This document shows, piece after piece, positions 16,995-25,046 of a stretch of DNA of 64,000 nucleotides. This DNA comes from an uncultured Oscillospiraceae bacterium. GTDB taxonomy: Bacteria; Bacillota; Clostridia; Oscillospirales; JAAYXM01. The stretch is taken from positions 1 to 64,000 of the forward strand of contig CAKUEM010000001.1 of NCBI GenBank assembly GCA_934646115.1. The letters are read 5' to 3'. The position numbers and the translations under genes are program-made. Positions within the stretch are counted from its first letter, which is position 1. The number at the start of each line of letters is the position of its first letter. A model generated the notes under the pieces. That model was not told the origin of the DNA. It saw only the letters and a program-made list of their open reading frames with translations, and ran no database searches.

Positions 16995-17480
16995 TTAGCC
17001 CTCCGCCATTTTGCCAAAGCCGCACAGCCCTTCAAAATCCAACTGCCGCAGCGCCTCGTAAGCCACGATCGCCACGGAGTTTGATAAATTCAAGCTGCGT
17101 GCCTCTTCGCGCATGGGAATGCGCAAGCATCGCTCGGGATGCGCATACAGCAGTGATTCCGGCAGACCTCGCGTCTCTTTCCCAAACAGGAAATAATCCC
17201 CGTCCTGAAACGAAGCCTCCAGATAGGTGCGCGGCGCTTTTGTTGTTAAATAGTGAAAGCGCCCCTGCGCATTTTTTTCGAAAAACTCGGTCAGATCCTC
17301 ATAGATCTGCACATGGAGGAGCGGCCAGTAATCCAGCCCCGCGCGCTTTAAATGCTTATCATCAAGCGAAAAGCCGAGCGGCTTAATGAGATGCAGCTGA
17401 CTTTTTGTTGCCGCGCAGGTCCGCGCGATGTTTCCAGTATTGGCCGGGATCTCCGGCTCGACCAAAACGATATGGATCAA
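16995..17480 (-). CDS. trmL: tRNA (cytidine/uridine-34 2'-O)-methyltransferase, TrmL/CspR type
   Basis: 161 residues if translation starts at TTG 17480, which has GGCGGGGCGAAAT just upstream and gives the family-typical N terminus IHIVLVEPEIPANTGNIART. An ATG at 17510 gives ten more residues but would lie about a dozen bases from the promoter start site without a ribosome site. SPOUT-fold motifs: NTGNIARTCA, FLFGKETRGLP, LRIPM and SLNLSNSVAIVAYEALR (trefoil knot, SAM site). Methylates the wobble-base ribose of tRNA-Leu in known members. Confidence 0.9.
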   Translation of the reverse strand: MIHIVLVEPEIPANTGNIARTCAATKSQLHLIKPLGFSLDDKHLKRAGLDYWPLLHVQIYEDLTEFFEKNAQGRFHYLTTKAPRTYLEASFQDGDYFLFGKETRGLPESLLYAHPERCLRIPMREEARSLNLSNSVAIVAYEALRQLDFEGLCGFGKMAEG

Positions 17481-17528
17481 ATTTCGCCCCGCCTTTGCCT
17501 TGATTTTCATAGAACCATGAACTACATT

Positions 17529-17557
17529 ATTTTATGATAAATTTCTGATTATTTCAA
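17529..17557 (-). promoter_or_regulatory. Promoter of trmL
   Basis: Minus-strand TTGAAA (17557-17552), 17-base spacer, TAAAAT (17534-17529). Its position favours the TTG start at 17480 over the ATG at 17510. Confidence 0.6.
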
Positions 17558-17667
17558 TAGATTTTTTAAAATTAAACAGAAAAATCTTTGATTTTTCTCA
17601 ACACGCTGCAAAATACGTTATCCCGCGCGCCGTGCAAACAAGCGTGCGCCGAATTTTTGCGCACCGC

Positions 17668-17696
17668 TTGCATCTGCTGAAAAATTATGCTAAAAT
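17668..17696 (+). promoter_or_regulatory. Promoter of the DUF975 gene
   Basis: TTGCAT, 17-base spacer, TAAAAT, ending 62 bases before the start codon. Confidence 0.6.
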
Positions 17697-17757
17697 AAAA
17701 CCAAATCCCGCGTGGACGCATCCGCGCGGAAAAGATGGATTGTGTGGAGGGATCGTT

Positions 17758-18486
17758 ATGTCATTCCGCAAGGAAGTGAAAACCTTTGCCAAAGCGCGGC
17801 TGCGCGAGCAATATGGTGTGCTTCTCGCCGCGATTTTGCTGGTTTTGGCCCCTGTTTATCTCCCGTTGATTCCCAACTGGTGTTTTCAGCTCATGTCTAA
17901 CATGTTGTCCGTATTTTCAGAGTCTCCGTCTCTCATTGCTTCCCGTCCGCTGAACATTCTGCAAGGCGCATTCGGGATGCTGGCCATGACAGCGTCTGTG
18001 TTCTTCCTGCCGTTTCTTGGCTGCGGCATGGCAAAGCTCTCTCTCGTCGCCGCGCGGCGGCAGAGGATCGACCCGTTGATCCCTTATCGCGAGGGCGCGC
18101 GCGGCTATGGGCGCAAGCTTTGCGGGATCCTTTTGATGGAGCTTTTTGTGTTCCTGTGGTCGCTCCTGCTGATCGTTCCGGGCATTATCAAGGCGTATTC
18201 CTACCGCTTTGTGCCTTATCTTTTGGCAGAGCATCCGGAGCTTACCCCGCGCGAGGCATTAAATCTTTCCGAACTCATGACTAATGGTGTGAAGGGCGAT
18301 CTGTTTGTATTTGATTTAAGCTTTTTGGGCTGGATGATCGGCACAAGCGTGTTCCCGCTGCTCGCGATCTATGTCCTGCCGTATAAGATGGTCGCGGATG
18401 CCACGCTGTATGAATCGATCAAGGCAAACGCGCTGCGCAGCGGACGCATCACCGAGCAGCATTTTACGCCGGCTCGGACATTCTAA
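17758..18486 (+). CDS. DUF975 family membrane protein
   Basis: 242 residues from ATG 17758 after TGGAGGGA; a longer frame from 17632 overlaps the promoter. Several hydrophobic helices and the family's recognisable segment KAYSYRFVPYLLAEHPELTP, then an EALNLSELM-like helix followed by KGDLFVFDLSFLGWMIGT. DUF975 proteins are polytopic and of unknown function in Firmicutes. It is a single-gene unit bounded by its own promoter and a strong terminator. Confidence 0.85.
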   Translation: MSFRKEVKTFAKARLREQYGVLLAAILLVLAPVYLPLIPNWCFQLMSNMLSVFSESPSLIASRPLNILQGAFGMLAMTASVFFLPFLGCGMAKLSLVAARRQRIDPLIPYREGARGYGRKLCGILLMELFVFLWSLLLIVPGIIKAYSYRFVPYLLAEHPELTPREALNLSELMTNGVKGDLFVFDLSFLGWMIGTSVFPLLAIYVLPYKMVADATLYESIKANALRSGRITEQHFTPARTF

Positions 18487-18493
18487 TACTCAT

Positions 18494-18530
18494 AAAAAGC
18501 GCTGAGCACAGCTGTGCTCAGCGCTTTTTT
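18494..18530. terminator. Bidirectional terminator between the DUF975 gene and sulP
   Basis: Perfect palindrome AAAAAGCGCTGAGCACAG with its complement, flanked by A and T tracts, between convergent genes; it touches the sulP stop codon. Confidence 0.9.
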
Positions 18531-20172
18531 ATTGCTCCAGCAAGATCCCGTCTGCATGGCGCAGCGCAGCCGTTGCATCCCAGAAGAGCGCCTCCTCGCC
18601 GACCACGTCGAGAATCCCGGCGGTTTCAAGCGTCGCCCGCACCTTGGGCTGCACGCCACAGAACAGAAGCTGCCGCCCCTCCTCGCGATATTGGCGGCAC
18701 AGCTCAAGCAGCGCGACCGCACCCGAGGTGTCGATCAGTGTAACCGCTCGCATGGATAAAATAACGATCGACTGATTTTTCAAGCCCTGCAACTTGCCGG
18801 AAAGATGCTCCACCGTGGCAAAAAAGATCGGACCTGTGATATAAACCATCTTGGTGTGATGATGCTCTGCCGCAAGCTCGATCCCGTTTTCAGACAGCGC
18901 ATTCACATCGATATCCGCAAGCGACACGTCGATCGCCGCCATTTTTGCAACAAAGAAAATCATCGAGCCGAGAACGCCGATCAAAATTGCAATCGTTAAA
19001 TCAAACACAACGGTCGACGCCATGGTAACAAGGAACATGACGATGCCGCTTTTCAGCTTTTTGCGGAACATATATCGAATATTTTCCCATTCATTCATGC
19101 GCCATGCCGTGACCATCAGCACGCCGGCAAGCGCGGAAAGCGGAATGCGCGACATAAACGACCCGAGCACAAACATGGAAAGCAGAAGCCCCACCGCATG
19201 GATGATGCCGCACAGGCGCGTTTCGCAGCCGGATTTGATCGCGACCGAGGTGCGCGCGATCGCCGCCGTGGCAGGCACGCCGCCGAAAAACGGAATGACG
19301 ATATTGCCGATGCCCTGCGCCAGCAGCTCGCGGTCTGCATTGAGCCGCTCGCCCTTCATGCGGCCCGCCGCTGCGCCGCAAAGCAGGCTTTCGATCATGC
19401 CGAGCGCGGCGATCGAGATCGCGGGGACGATATATTCCGGGATCTGCGCCCAGTGGATCCCCGCAAGCGTCAGGCGGTTTTCCGGCAGGAGCGTGCGCGG
19501 AATTTCGCCCACGGTGGGCACATCGATCGAAAACACCGCGCAGAGAATGACGGATAAAATAATGCCAACCAACGAGCTGGGTACGCGCGCGCCCAGCTTT
19601 TTCGGCCAAAACACCATGACCAGCACGACGAAAAGCCCGATCGCAAGCGTGGGAATATCCGGCACAAAGCCGAGCTGAAAATAAGAGCCCAGCTTGTCCA
19701 GCGCGGAAGCGCCGGCTGAGTGCGTGCCGAAAAAATTATCGATCTGCCCTAGCGCAATGATGATCGCGATGCCGGAGGTAAAGCCGGTGATGACCGGCGT
19801 CGGAATATAAGTGACCAGCTTGCCGCAGCGCAGAAGCGCCGTGATCACGAGAATCACGCCCGCGATCAGGCACACCATCAGCACGCCGTTAAAATCATAT
19901 TTTTGCGAAAGCCCGATCAACACCGCAGTCATCGCCCCGGTCGGTCCGGAGATCTGATACGATGCGCCGGACAGCGCGCTCATTAAAAAACCCGCGATGA
20001 TCGCGGTGATCAGCCCTGCCGCCGCGGTCGCCCCGCTGCCCACGCCGAACGCAAGCGCAAGCGGCAGCGCCACTGCCGCAACGGTGAAACCCGCAAGCAG
20101 GTCATTGGTGAATTTTTTTGCATTATAGCCCTGAAATTCGCGCCGAAGATCCGAAATAAATTGAGAAATCAC
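18529..20172 (-). CDS. SulP family anion transporter with STAS domain
   Basis: 547 residues from GTG 20172, which has AAGGGG at seven bases; an ATG 16 codons earlier lacks a good site. Transporter part: about ten to twelve helices, with GFTVAAVALPLALAFGVGSG, SYQISGPTGAMTAVLIGL and ITGFTSGIAIIIALGQ typical of SulP (SLC26) proteins. A C-terminal STAS domain (about residues 430-545) contains ILSMRAVTLIDTSGAVALL, the anti-sigma-antagonist-like fold. The substrate could be sulfate, bicarbonate or another anion; no neighbour decides it. Confidence 0.93.
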   Translation of the reverse strand: MISQFISDLRREFQGYNAKKFTNDLLAGFTVAAVALPLALAFGVGSGATAAAGLITAIIAGFLMSALSGASYQISGPTGAMTAVLIGLSQKYDFNGVLMVCLIAGVILVITALLRCGKLVTYIPTPVITGFTSGIAIIIALGQIDNFFGTHSAGASALDKLGSYFQLGFVPDIPTLAIGLFVVLVMVFWPKKLGARVPSSLVGIILSVILCAVFSIDVPTVGEIPRTLLPENRLTLAGIHWAQIPEYIVPAISIAALGMIESLLCGAAAGRMKGERLNADRELLAQGIGNIVIPFFGGVPATAAIARTSVAIKSGCETRLCGIIHAVGLLLSMFVLGSFMSRIPLSALAGVLMVTAWRMNEWENIRYMFRKKLKSGIVMFLVTMASTVVFDLTIAILIGVLGSMIFFVAKMAAIDVSLADIDVNALSENGIELAAEHHHTKMVYITGPIFFATVEHLSGKLQGLKNQSIVILSMRAVTLIDTSGAVALLELCRQYREEGRQLLFCGVQPKVRATLETAGILDVVGEEALFWDATAALRHADGILLEQ

Positions 20173-20241
20173 GATCTTGCCCCTTACTAAATCTTTTATC
20201 GAAGCCGCCCATTGTCCCAAAAACAGACAGCAACCTTGTCA

Positions 20242-20270
20242 ATTATAGTCGTTTCGCGCAAATTGCGCAA
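20242..20270 (-). promoter_or_regulatory. Promoter of the SulP gene
   Basis: Minus-strand TTGCGC (20270-20265), 17-base spacer, perfect TATAAT (20247-20242), about 70 bases before GTG 20172. Confidence 0.65.
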
Positions 20271-20326
20271 GAAACGGAAGTAACGAAATTTCCGTTCGCA
20301 TTCCCCTTTCGTCTGTACTATTTTTA

Positions 20327-20335
20327 TGCTATACT
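20327..20335 (+). promoter_or_regulatory. Extended -10 promoter of the dusB operon
   Basis: TGCTATACT is an extended -10 box (TGnTATACT). No clear -35 box is seen. It lies 34 bases before the dusB start. Confidence 0.55.
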
Positions 20336-20368
20336 CTTCTCAGAGCCTGTTCAAAAAGGAGTATGCAC

Positions 20369-21337
20369 GTGAAAATTGGAACTGTTACGATAGAAACGCC
20401 GGTATTTTTAGCGCCGATGGCGGGCGTGACCGATATTGCGTTCCGCCGCGTCTGCCGCGAGGCGGGCGCCGGGCTTTGCACCACGGAAATGGTGAGCAGC
20501 CGCGCGCTGCTGCATCAGGACCGGAAGTCCAACCAGCTCATGCAGCTTGACGAAGGCGAAACCCCGTCCTGCGTGCAGCTTTTTGGCAGTGAGCCGGACG
20601 CGATGGCCGAGGCGGCGGGCATTGTGTATGCGCGCGTGCAGCCCTCGATACTCGATATTAACATGGGCTGCCCCATGCCAAAAATCGTGAATAATGGCGA
20701 TGGCTGCGCCCTGATGCGCGACCCGGCGCGGGCGGAGGAGATCGTTCGCCGCGTGGTCGCCGCCGTGCCCTGTCCGGTCACGGTGAAATTCCGCAAAGGG
20801 TGGGATTCCGGCTCGGTTTGCGCTGTGGAATTCGCGCGCAGGATGGAGGCGGCGGGCGCAAGCGCGCTGTGCGTACATGGGCGCACGCGGGTCGCCATGT
20901 ATTCCGGTCGCGCTGACTGGGATATCATTGGCGAGGTCGCGCGCGCGGTGCGCATCCCGGTCATTGCAAACGGCGACATTTTTTCTGCGGAGAACGCGCA
21001 GCGCGCGCTGCGCTATACCGGCGCGGACGCTGTGATGATCGGGCGCGGCGCGTTCGGAAACCCATGGATCTTCACGCAAACACGCGCGCTGCTGCGCGGC
21101 GAGCCTGTCCCGCCGCTTCCGCCGCTGCGGGCGCGGCTCGCCCTTGCCCGGCAGCAGATCGAATATGCGGCGGCGCGCCGCGGTGAGCGCGTTGCGGTGC
21201 TTGAAGCGCGGCGGCATCTCGCCTGGTATTTGCGCGGCGTGCGCGGCGCAAATTATTATAAAGATAAAATTTGCCATATCTCATCGCTTACAGAGCTTTC
21301 GCGCACGCTGCGCGAAATTTCTGACACGCTTTCATAA
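20369..21337 (+). CDS. dusB: tRNA-dihydrouridine synthase
   Basis: 322 residues from GTG 20369, seven bases after AGGAG; the ATG at 20363 is too close to that site. Uses FMN and NADPH to reduce uridines in tRNA. Motifs: FLAPMAGVTDIAFRR, TTEMVSS, LFGSEPDAMAEAA, catalytic cysteine in DINMGCPMPKIV, VKFRKGW, HGRTR, ANGDI and MIGRGAFGNPWIF. Followed 14 bases later by an ECF sigma factor, so the two may be co-transcribed. Confidence 0.95.
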   Translation: MKIGTVTIETPVFLAPMAGVTDIAFRRVCREAGAGLCTTEMVSSRALLHQDRKSNQLMQLDEGETPSCVQLFGSEPDAMAEAAGIVYARVQPSILDINMGCPMPKIVNNGDGCALMRDPARAEEIVRRVVAAVPCPVTVKFRKGWDSGSVCAVEFARRMEAAGASALCVHGRTRVAMYSGRADWDIIGEVARAVRIPVIANGDIFSAENAQRALRYTGADAVMIGRGAFGNPWIFTQTRALLRGEPVPPLPPLRARLALARQQIEYAAARRGERVAVLEARRHLAWYLRGVRGANYYKDKICHISSLTELSRTLREISDTLS

Positions 21338-21351
21338 AAAGGAGGGGTTTT

Positions 21352-21957
21352 ATGCAGGAGACCGAGCTGGTTGCCCGCGCGCAAGCGGGCGATCACGACG
21401 CGTTTGAGCAGCTGGTCGCGCTGTATGAAAAGCGCGTGTATAACCTGGCGCTTCGCATGAGCCGCAACGCGGAGGACGCGCTTGACCTCGCGCAGGAAAT
21501 TTTTATTCGCGTGTATCAATCGCTTCCGTTTTTCAAGGGGCAGAGCGCATTTTCCACCTGGCTGTATAGCATCGCCTCCAACGCATGCATTGATTTCACG
21601 CGGCGCGAGAAGCGGCGCGGCGGCATGAAAACGCTTTCTCTTGACGATGAGGACAATCAGGCGGCGCTCTATGCCCTGCCCGATCTGCGCTATCAGCCCG
21701 AGGATGAGGCGGCGCGGCGCGAAACGCGCGAGGAGCTTTGCCGCGCAATGGAAAAGCTTTCGCCCTCACATCGCGAGATCCTTACGCTGCGCGAGCTGAA
21801 CGAGCTGAGCTATGGCGAGATCGCCGATGCGCTGGATCTTACGCAGGGCACGGTGAAATCACGCCTGTGCCGCGCACGCGAGCAGCTTTGCCGAATTCTC
21901 ACGGCGGGCGGGAACAAATCCGCGCCATATACGTCTAACCAAAAGAAAAGGAGGTGA
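21352..21957 (+). CDS. ECF-type RNA polymerase sigma factor
   Basis: 201 residues, ATG after AAAAGGAGGGGTTTT. Region 2 (about residues 10-80) includes YEKRVYNLALRMSRNAEDALDLAQEIFIRVYQ and FSTWLYSIASNACIDF. Region 4 (about 130-185) includes LSPSHREILTLRELNELSYGEIAD and GTVKSRLCRAR. It resembles SigW-type ECF sigma factors. The stop overlaps the ribosome site of the next gene, an anti-sigma factor with a zinc-binding motif, giving a typical regulator pair. Confidence 0.93.
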   Translation: MQETELVARAQAGDHDAFEQLVALYEKRVYNLALRMSRNAEDALDLAQEIFIRVYQSLPFFKGQSAFSTWLYSIASNACIDFTRREKRRGGMKTLSLDDEDNQAALYALPDLRYQPEDEAARRETREELCRAMEKLSPSHREILTLRELNELSYGEIADALDLTQGTVKSRLCRAREQLCRILTAGGNKSAPYTSNQKKRR

Positions 21958-21962
21958 GAACG

Positions 21963-22898
21963 ATGGAGGAATGCAAGCATTTTCGCGCGCTCGCAAGCGC
22001 CGAGCTCGATGGTGAGATCACGGAGGAGGAGCGCGCCGCGCTGCACGCGCATCTGGCGCAATGCCCGGATTGCGCGCAATGGGCCGCCGCGTTCTCGCTG
22101 CTGCATAAAGAGCTGCCCCTGCTAGCGGAAGAGCCGCCGGCAGAGCTGCGCAGCCGCGTGAAAAAGTCGATCTCGCTGCTTTCCAAAAAGCAGCCCTCGC
22201 TGTTCTCGCGGTTTAAATTTACCGCAGCAGCTGCCGTTGTCGTAGCGATTCTCTTCGCCGCAAGCGTGCCGATTCAAAAATATCTGCCGCAAGAAAACAG
22301 CACGGCGCCGCAGGATGCCGAAGCGCCGCATGCGGAGCTTGCGGACGTCCCGGCAGCGTTTTCCGGCAGCGAGCCTGCTCAAGATAATTCTGAAGCCAAG
22401 AACCCCGCATCCGACGCGGCAGATACGCCGCAGACGAATTCCGAAGCAGAAAAATCCGCGCCCAACACAGCGGAAACGCCGGATTCCCGCACGGGTGCAT
22501 CCGGGCAAGACCGCGCCGCCGCTTCCCCGGCAGCGCCATCCGCCCCAGCTAATGACGCGCCCACTCCTATAAGCGGGGCTGACGTAGAATCCGCGCCCAT
22601 AAGCGATGCCCCGGGTGAGCCTGTGCTGCATGCCGGGTCGGCATCCGGCGGCGAATCTGCCGCGCCCGTCATTCCATATGACGAAACGTTTTTGTTTGTT
22701 CTCGCGCTGTATCATTGCGAAGCGCCCGCCGCGCTCGCTGGAGAGACCGCCGAGCTGCTGGACGGCGCATATTACTATATCATAGACCCCGCGAAGAAGG
22801 ACGCGCTGCTCAGTGAGGCGGAGACAAACGACCTCTCCCACGCGCTGTTCCCCGGCACGGAGGGTGCGGCGCACGCCCTTGTGATTTTATACCCCTAA
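21963..22898 (+). CDS. Membrane anti-sigma factor with zinc-finger (ZAS-like) domain
   Basis: 311 residues from ATG 21963 after GGAGGTGAGAACG; an in-frame GTG at 21954 is part of the ribosome site. The N terminus carries a CKHF and the H-x3-C-x2-C pattern of anti-sigma zinc-binding domains (LHAHLAQCPDCAQW). One membrane helix lies at about residues 86-106. The outer part is a long low-complexity Pro/Ala/Ser/Glu-rich linker, then a compact C-terminal domain of about 80 residues (ETFLFVLALYHCEAPAALAG onward) that I do not recognise. Probably sequesters the sigma factor encoded upstream and releases it after an envelope signal. Confidence 0.85.
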   Translation: MEECKHFRALASAELDGEITEEERAALHAHLAQCPDCAQWAAAFSLLHKELPLLAEEPPAELRSRVKKSISLLSKKQPSLFSRFKFTAAAAVVVAILFAASVPIQKYLPQENSTAPQDAEAPHAELADVPAAFSGSEPAQDNSEAKNPASDAADTPQTNSEAEKSAPNTAETPDSRTGASGQDRAAASPAAPSAPANDAPTPISGADVESAPISDAPGEPVLHAGSASGGESAAPVIPYDETFLFVLALYHCEAPAALAGETAELLDGAYYYIIDPAKKDALLSEAETNDLSHALFPGTEGAAHALVILYP

Positions 22899-23057
22899 CG
22901 GCGCGCGATTTTAACGCCGCAAAGCAGCTGCTTCATTTCGCGGCGCGGCACGGCGTTTCCAAGGCGTGGTTTGGGTATGCTTTCATGCGGGTTTCCCGCT
23001 TTCTTCCCGCTTTGATCACGGTTCTGGTTCTTTTGTTTCTGTTCCTTCTGTAATGGC

Positions 23058-23095
23058 AAAAGCGCCCTGCGGCAGCATCGTAGGGCGCTTTTCTT
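23058..23095 (+). terminator. Terminator after the sigma/anti-sigma operon
   Basis: AAAAGCGCCCT / AGGGCGCTTTT arms with a 13-base loop, followed by T-rich sequence. The rest of 22899-23157 shows no gene. Confidence 0.7.
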
Positions 23096-23115
23096 CTTGC
23101 ATTCCGCATAAAAAG

Positions 23116-23150
23116 CAGGCGCATGAGATGATCTCATGCGCCTGTTTTTT
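23116..23150. terminator. Bidirectional terminator before the lipoprotein gene
   Basis: 13-bp perfect arms CAGGCGCATGAGA / TCTCATGCGCCTG around TGA, then TTTTTT; AAAA precedes it on the other side. Confidence 0.85.
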
Positions 23151-23157
23151 AACGGTT

Positions 23158-23658
23158 TTATTTATTATCGATCGAGCTGATTTCCACTTCCACGCCGTGC
23201 TCTTTCGCCAGCGCCTGCGCCGCCTGATTATACTCCTCATACAGCGCGACCGCCTCTTTGATCTCCTCGTTTGCGTTCGTCATGCCCTGCTCATCGTTTG
23301 TTTGCAGCGCCGTGCTCGCATGGTCGCAGCTGTCTTTCAGCTTCTGCAGCATTGTTTCATACTTCGCCTTTAACGCCTGAACCTCCTGCGTCTCAAGCTG
23401 GATCTTCGTGATTTTATTGAGCGAATCGTTGATCCGCGGGAGGACCGCGCTATTGAGGTTCTCCTGCAGCTCCTCTGCGGTTTTAAAATTCTCCCACTTT
23501 GCAAACTCATCAGAGGTCGCGATCATATTCGTATTGATCTGGGCCATATCCGTGTTGATAAACTTCTGCAGCTCATCTGCCACCGGATCGCTGCCGCAGC
23601 CTGTGAGCAGCACAAGTCCCATCATTAAAATACACGCCCACACAGTTAATTTTTTCAT
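23158..23658 (-). CDS. Lipoprotein of unknown function, helical
   Basis: 166 residues. A signal peptide with lipobox LLTGC (Cys21) predicts diacylglycerol attachment at the outer membrane face. The mature part is almost entirely predicted helix with heptad-like spacing (NSLNKITKIQLETQEVQALK, then AKYETMLQKLKDS), rich in Glu, Lys and Gln. No enzyme motif seen and no recognised family. It stands alone between a bidirectional terminator and a short gene-free stretch (23659-23830). Confidence 0.8.
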   Translation of the reverse strand: MKKLTVWACILMMGLVLLTGCGSDPVADELQKFINTDMAQINTNMIATSDEFAKWENFKTAEELQENLNSAVLPRINDSLNKITKIQLETQEVQALKAKYETMLQKLKDSCDHASTALQTNDEQGMTNANEEIKEAVALYEEYNQAAQALAKEHGVEVEISSIDNK

Positions 23659-23830
23659 CGAAGAATCTCCTTTTCCTTTTTTATTTCAATGCGCGGTGCA
23701 AAATATTATGATCTGCGCATGATTACAAATCATATTCGGCAAAGAGACCGCAATGCTCACGCCATCCCGGATCACCCCTGCCGCTGCCTGCGCACAGAAT
23801 ACAGTTTTGAAACATTCGCCACAATAAAAA

Positions 23831-24136
23831 CTAGCGCTGACCGCCCGGTTCTTTTTGAAAGCCCAGCAGCTTTCCGGGAAGATAGATCCACGGTCTTGCC
23901 AGAGCGGCATTATAATGCTCCGCTGCCTGCCGATAAATGCTTTCGCAGCGCCGCAGCACCTCTGAATGCTCTGCCTCCACGCCGCTTTCCCGTTTCCGGC
24001 AAAGAGCAAGCTGACCGGCGGCGCTTTCTACCATGCTTTTTCGAGTTTGCAAGACCCGCCGGGCCTCCCAGAACCAAAGCGATATAAACGCCGCTGTGCT
24101 GATCCCGGCGACCAGCCATGCGATCCATGATGGCAT
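23831..24136 (-). CDS. Small membrane-anchored protein of unknown function
   Basis: 101 residues from ATG 24136 (GGAGGAG about 11 bases upstream); the frame continues to 24181 without a better start. One N-terminal helix (SWIAWLVAGISTAAFISLWFW) is followed by a basic helical region RRVLQTRKSMVESAAGQLAL and a conserved-looking end RSESIYRQ-type helix and RPWIYLPGKLLGFQ. The layout (one helix, then a coiled region ending in P-W-x-LP-x-x-LLGF) weakly recalls LemA C termini. Divergent from the LytTR regulator; function unknown. Confidence 0.65.
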   Translation of the reverse strand: MPSWIAWLVAGISTAAFISLWFWEARRVLQTRKSMVESAAGQLALCRKRESGVEAEHSEVLRRCESIYRQAAEHYNAALARPWIYLPGKLLGFQKEPGGQR

Positions 24137-24323
24137 TTTGCGTTCATCTCCTCCCGATGCGCCCCGAGGTTTCACGCACATAGCATACCAGACTTTTCTG
24201 CCGCATGCGCACCGCGCGCTTGAAATGTATCAATTTGCGGTGCGAAATGCAATACCGGACTGGAAAGCTGGCGCAGAATATGATAAAATAATATTATTAT
24301 GCTGTGTGAAAGGGGAGATCGCT

Positions 24324-25043
24324 TTGAATATCGCCGTGTGCGACGATCAGGCGGCAGAGCTGAAAACCGTGGTCGATCTGATCCACAGCTGGCAGGAGAC
24401 GCATCATGCGGCGCTCCGCTGCCAGGACTTTCGCAATGCAAGCGAGCTGCTTGACGCGGCGCGGAAAGAGCGGTTTACCCTTTATTTGCTCGATGTGATG
24501 ATGCCGGGCATCAGCGGGATGGACGCCGCGCGCGAGATCCGCAGCTTTGATAACGTCGCAGATATTGTATTTTTAACGTCCTCGCCGGGCTTTGCCTACG
24601 AAAGCTATGGTGTGAAAGCGCTGGAATATTTGCTAAAGCCTATCCATCAAAAGGCGCTGTTTCCCATTCTTGACCGCCTCTTTCTGCGCGAGCAGAAGCC
24701 GCAGGAGGGGCTGACCCTGAAGGTCGGCAGCACGCTGGTGCGCGTCCCGTTCTCGCAGCTCGCCTATGTGGAGGTGCGCGGCAAGCATTTGTATTTTCAT
24801 TTAACAAATGGGCAGGTGCGCGAGGTGGCCGGCTCTTTAAAAAATTATAAGTCGCTGCTGCTCGCCCGTCCGGAGTTTATGCATATCCACCGCTCTTATA
24901 TCGTAAATATGCTGCAAATCGAAGAGCTTTCACCCGCCGGTGTGGTCACGTTCTCCGGGCAAAGCCTTCCGATCTCCCGGCTGCTATACTCGCAGCTTCA
25001 GAAGGATTATATGCAGCTTCTTTTTTCAGAAAGGAATGAGTAG
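24324..25043 (+). CDS. LytTR family response regulator
   Basis: 239 residues from TTG 24324, preceded by AAGGGGAG; a longer frame from 24033 has no matching domain. The receiver domain (residues 1-120) has the acidic pair in AVCDDQ, phospho-acceptor Asp in LYLLDVMMPGISG, threonine in FLTSSP and lysine in YLLKPI. The LytTR DNA-binding domain (about 130-235) shows FSQLAYVEVRGKHLYFHLTN and FMHIHRSYIVNM. Paired with the downstream GHKL kinase (three-base gap), like AgrA/AgrC systems. Targets are not identifiable here. Confidence 0.93.
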   Translation: MNIAVCDDQAAELKTVVDLIHSWQETHHAALRCQDFRNASELLDAARKERFTLYLLDVMMPGISGMDAAREIRSFDNVADIVFLTSSPGFAYESYGVKALEYLLKPIHQKALFPILDRLFLREQKPQEGLTLKVGSTLVRVPFSQLAYVEVRGKHLYFHLTNGQVREVAGSLKNYKSLLLARPEFMHIHRSYIVNMLQIEELSPAGVVTFSGQSLPISRLLYSQLQKDYMQLLFSERNE

Positions 25044-25046
25044 ATC

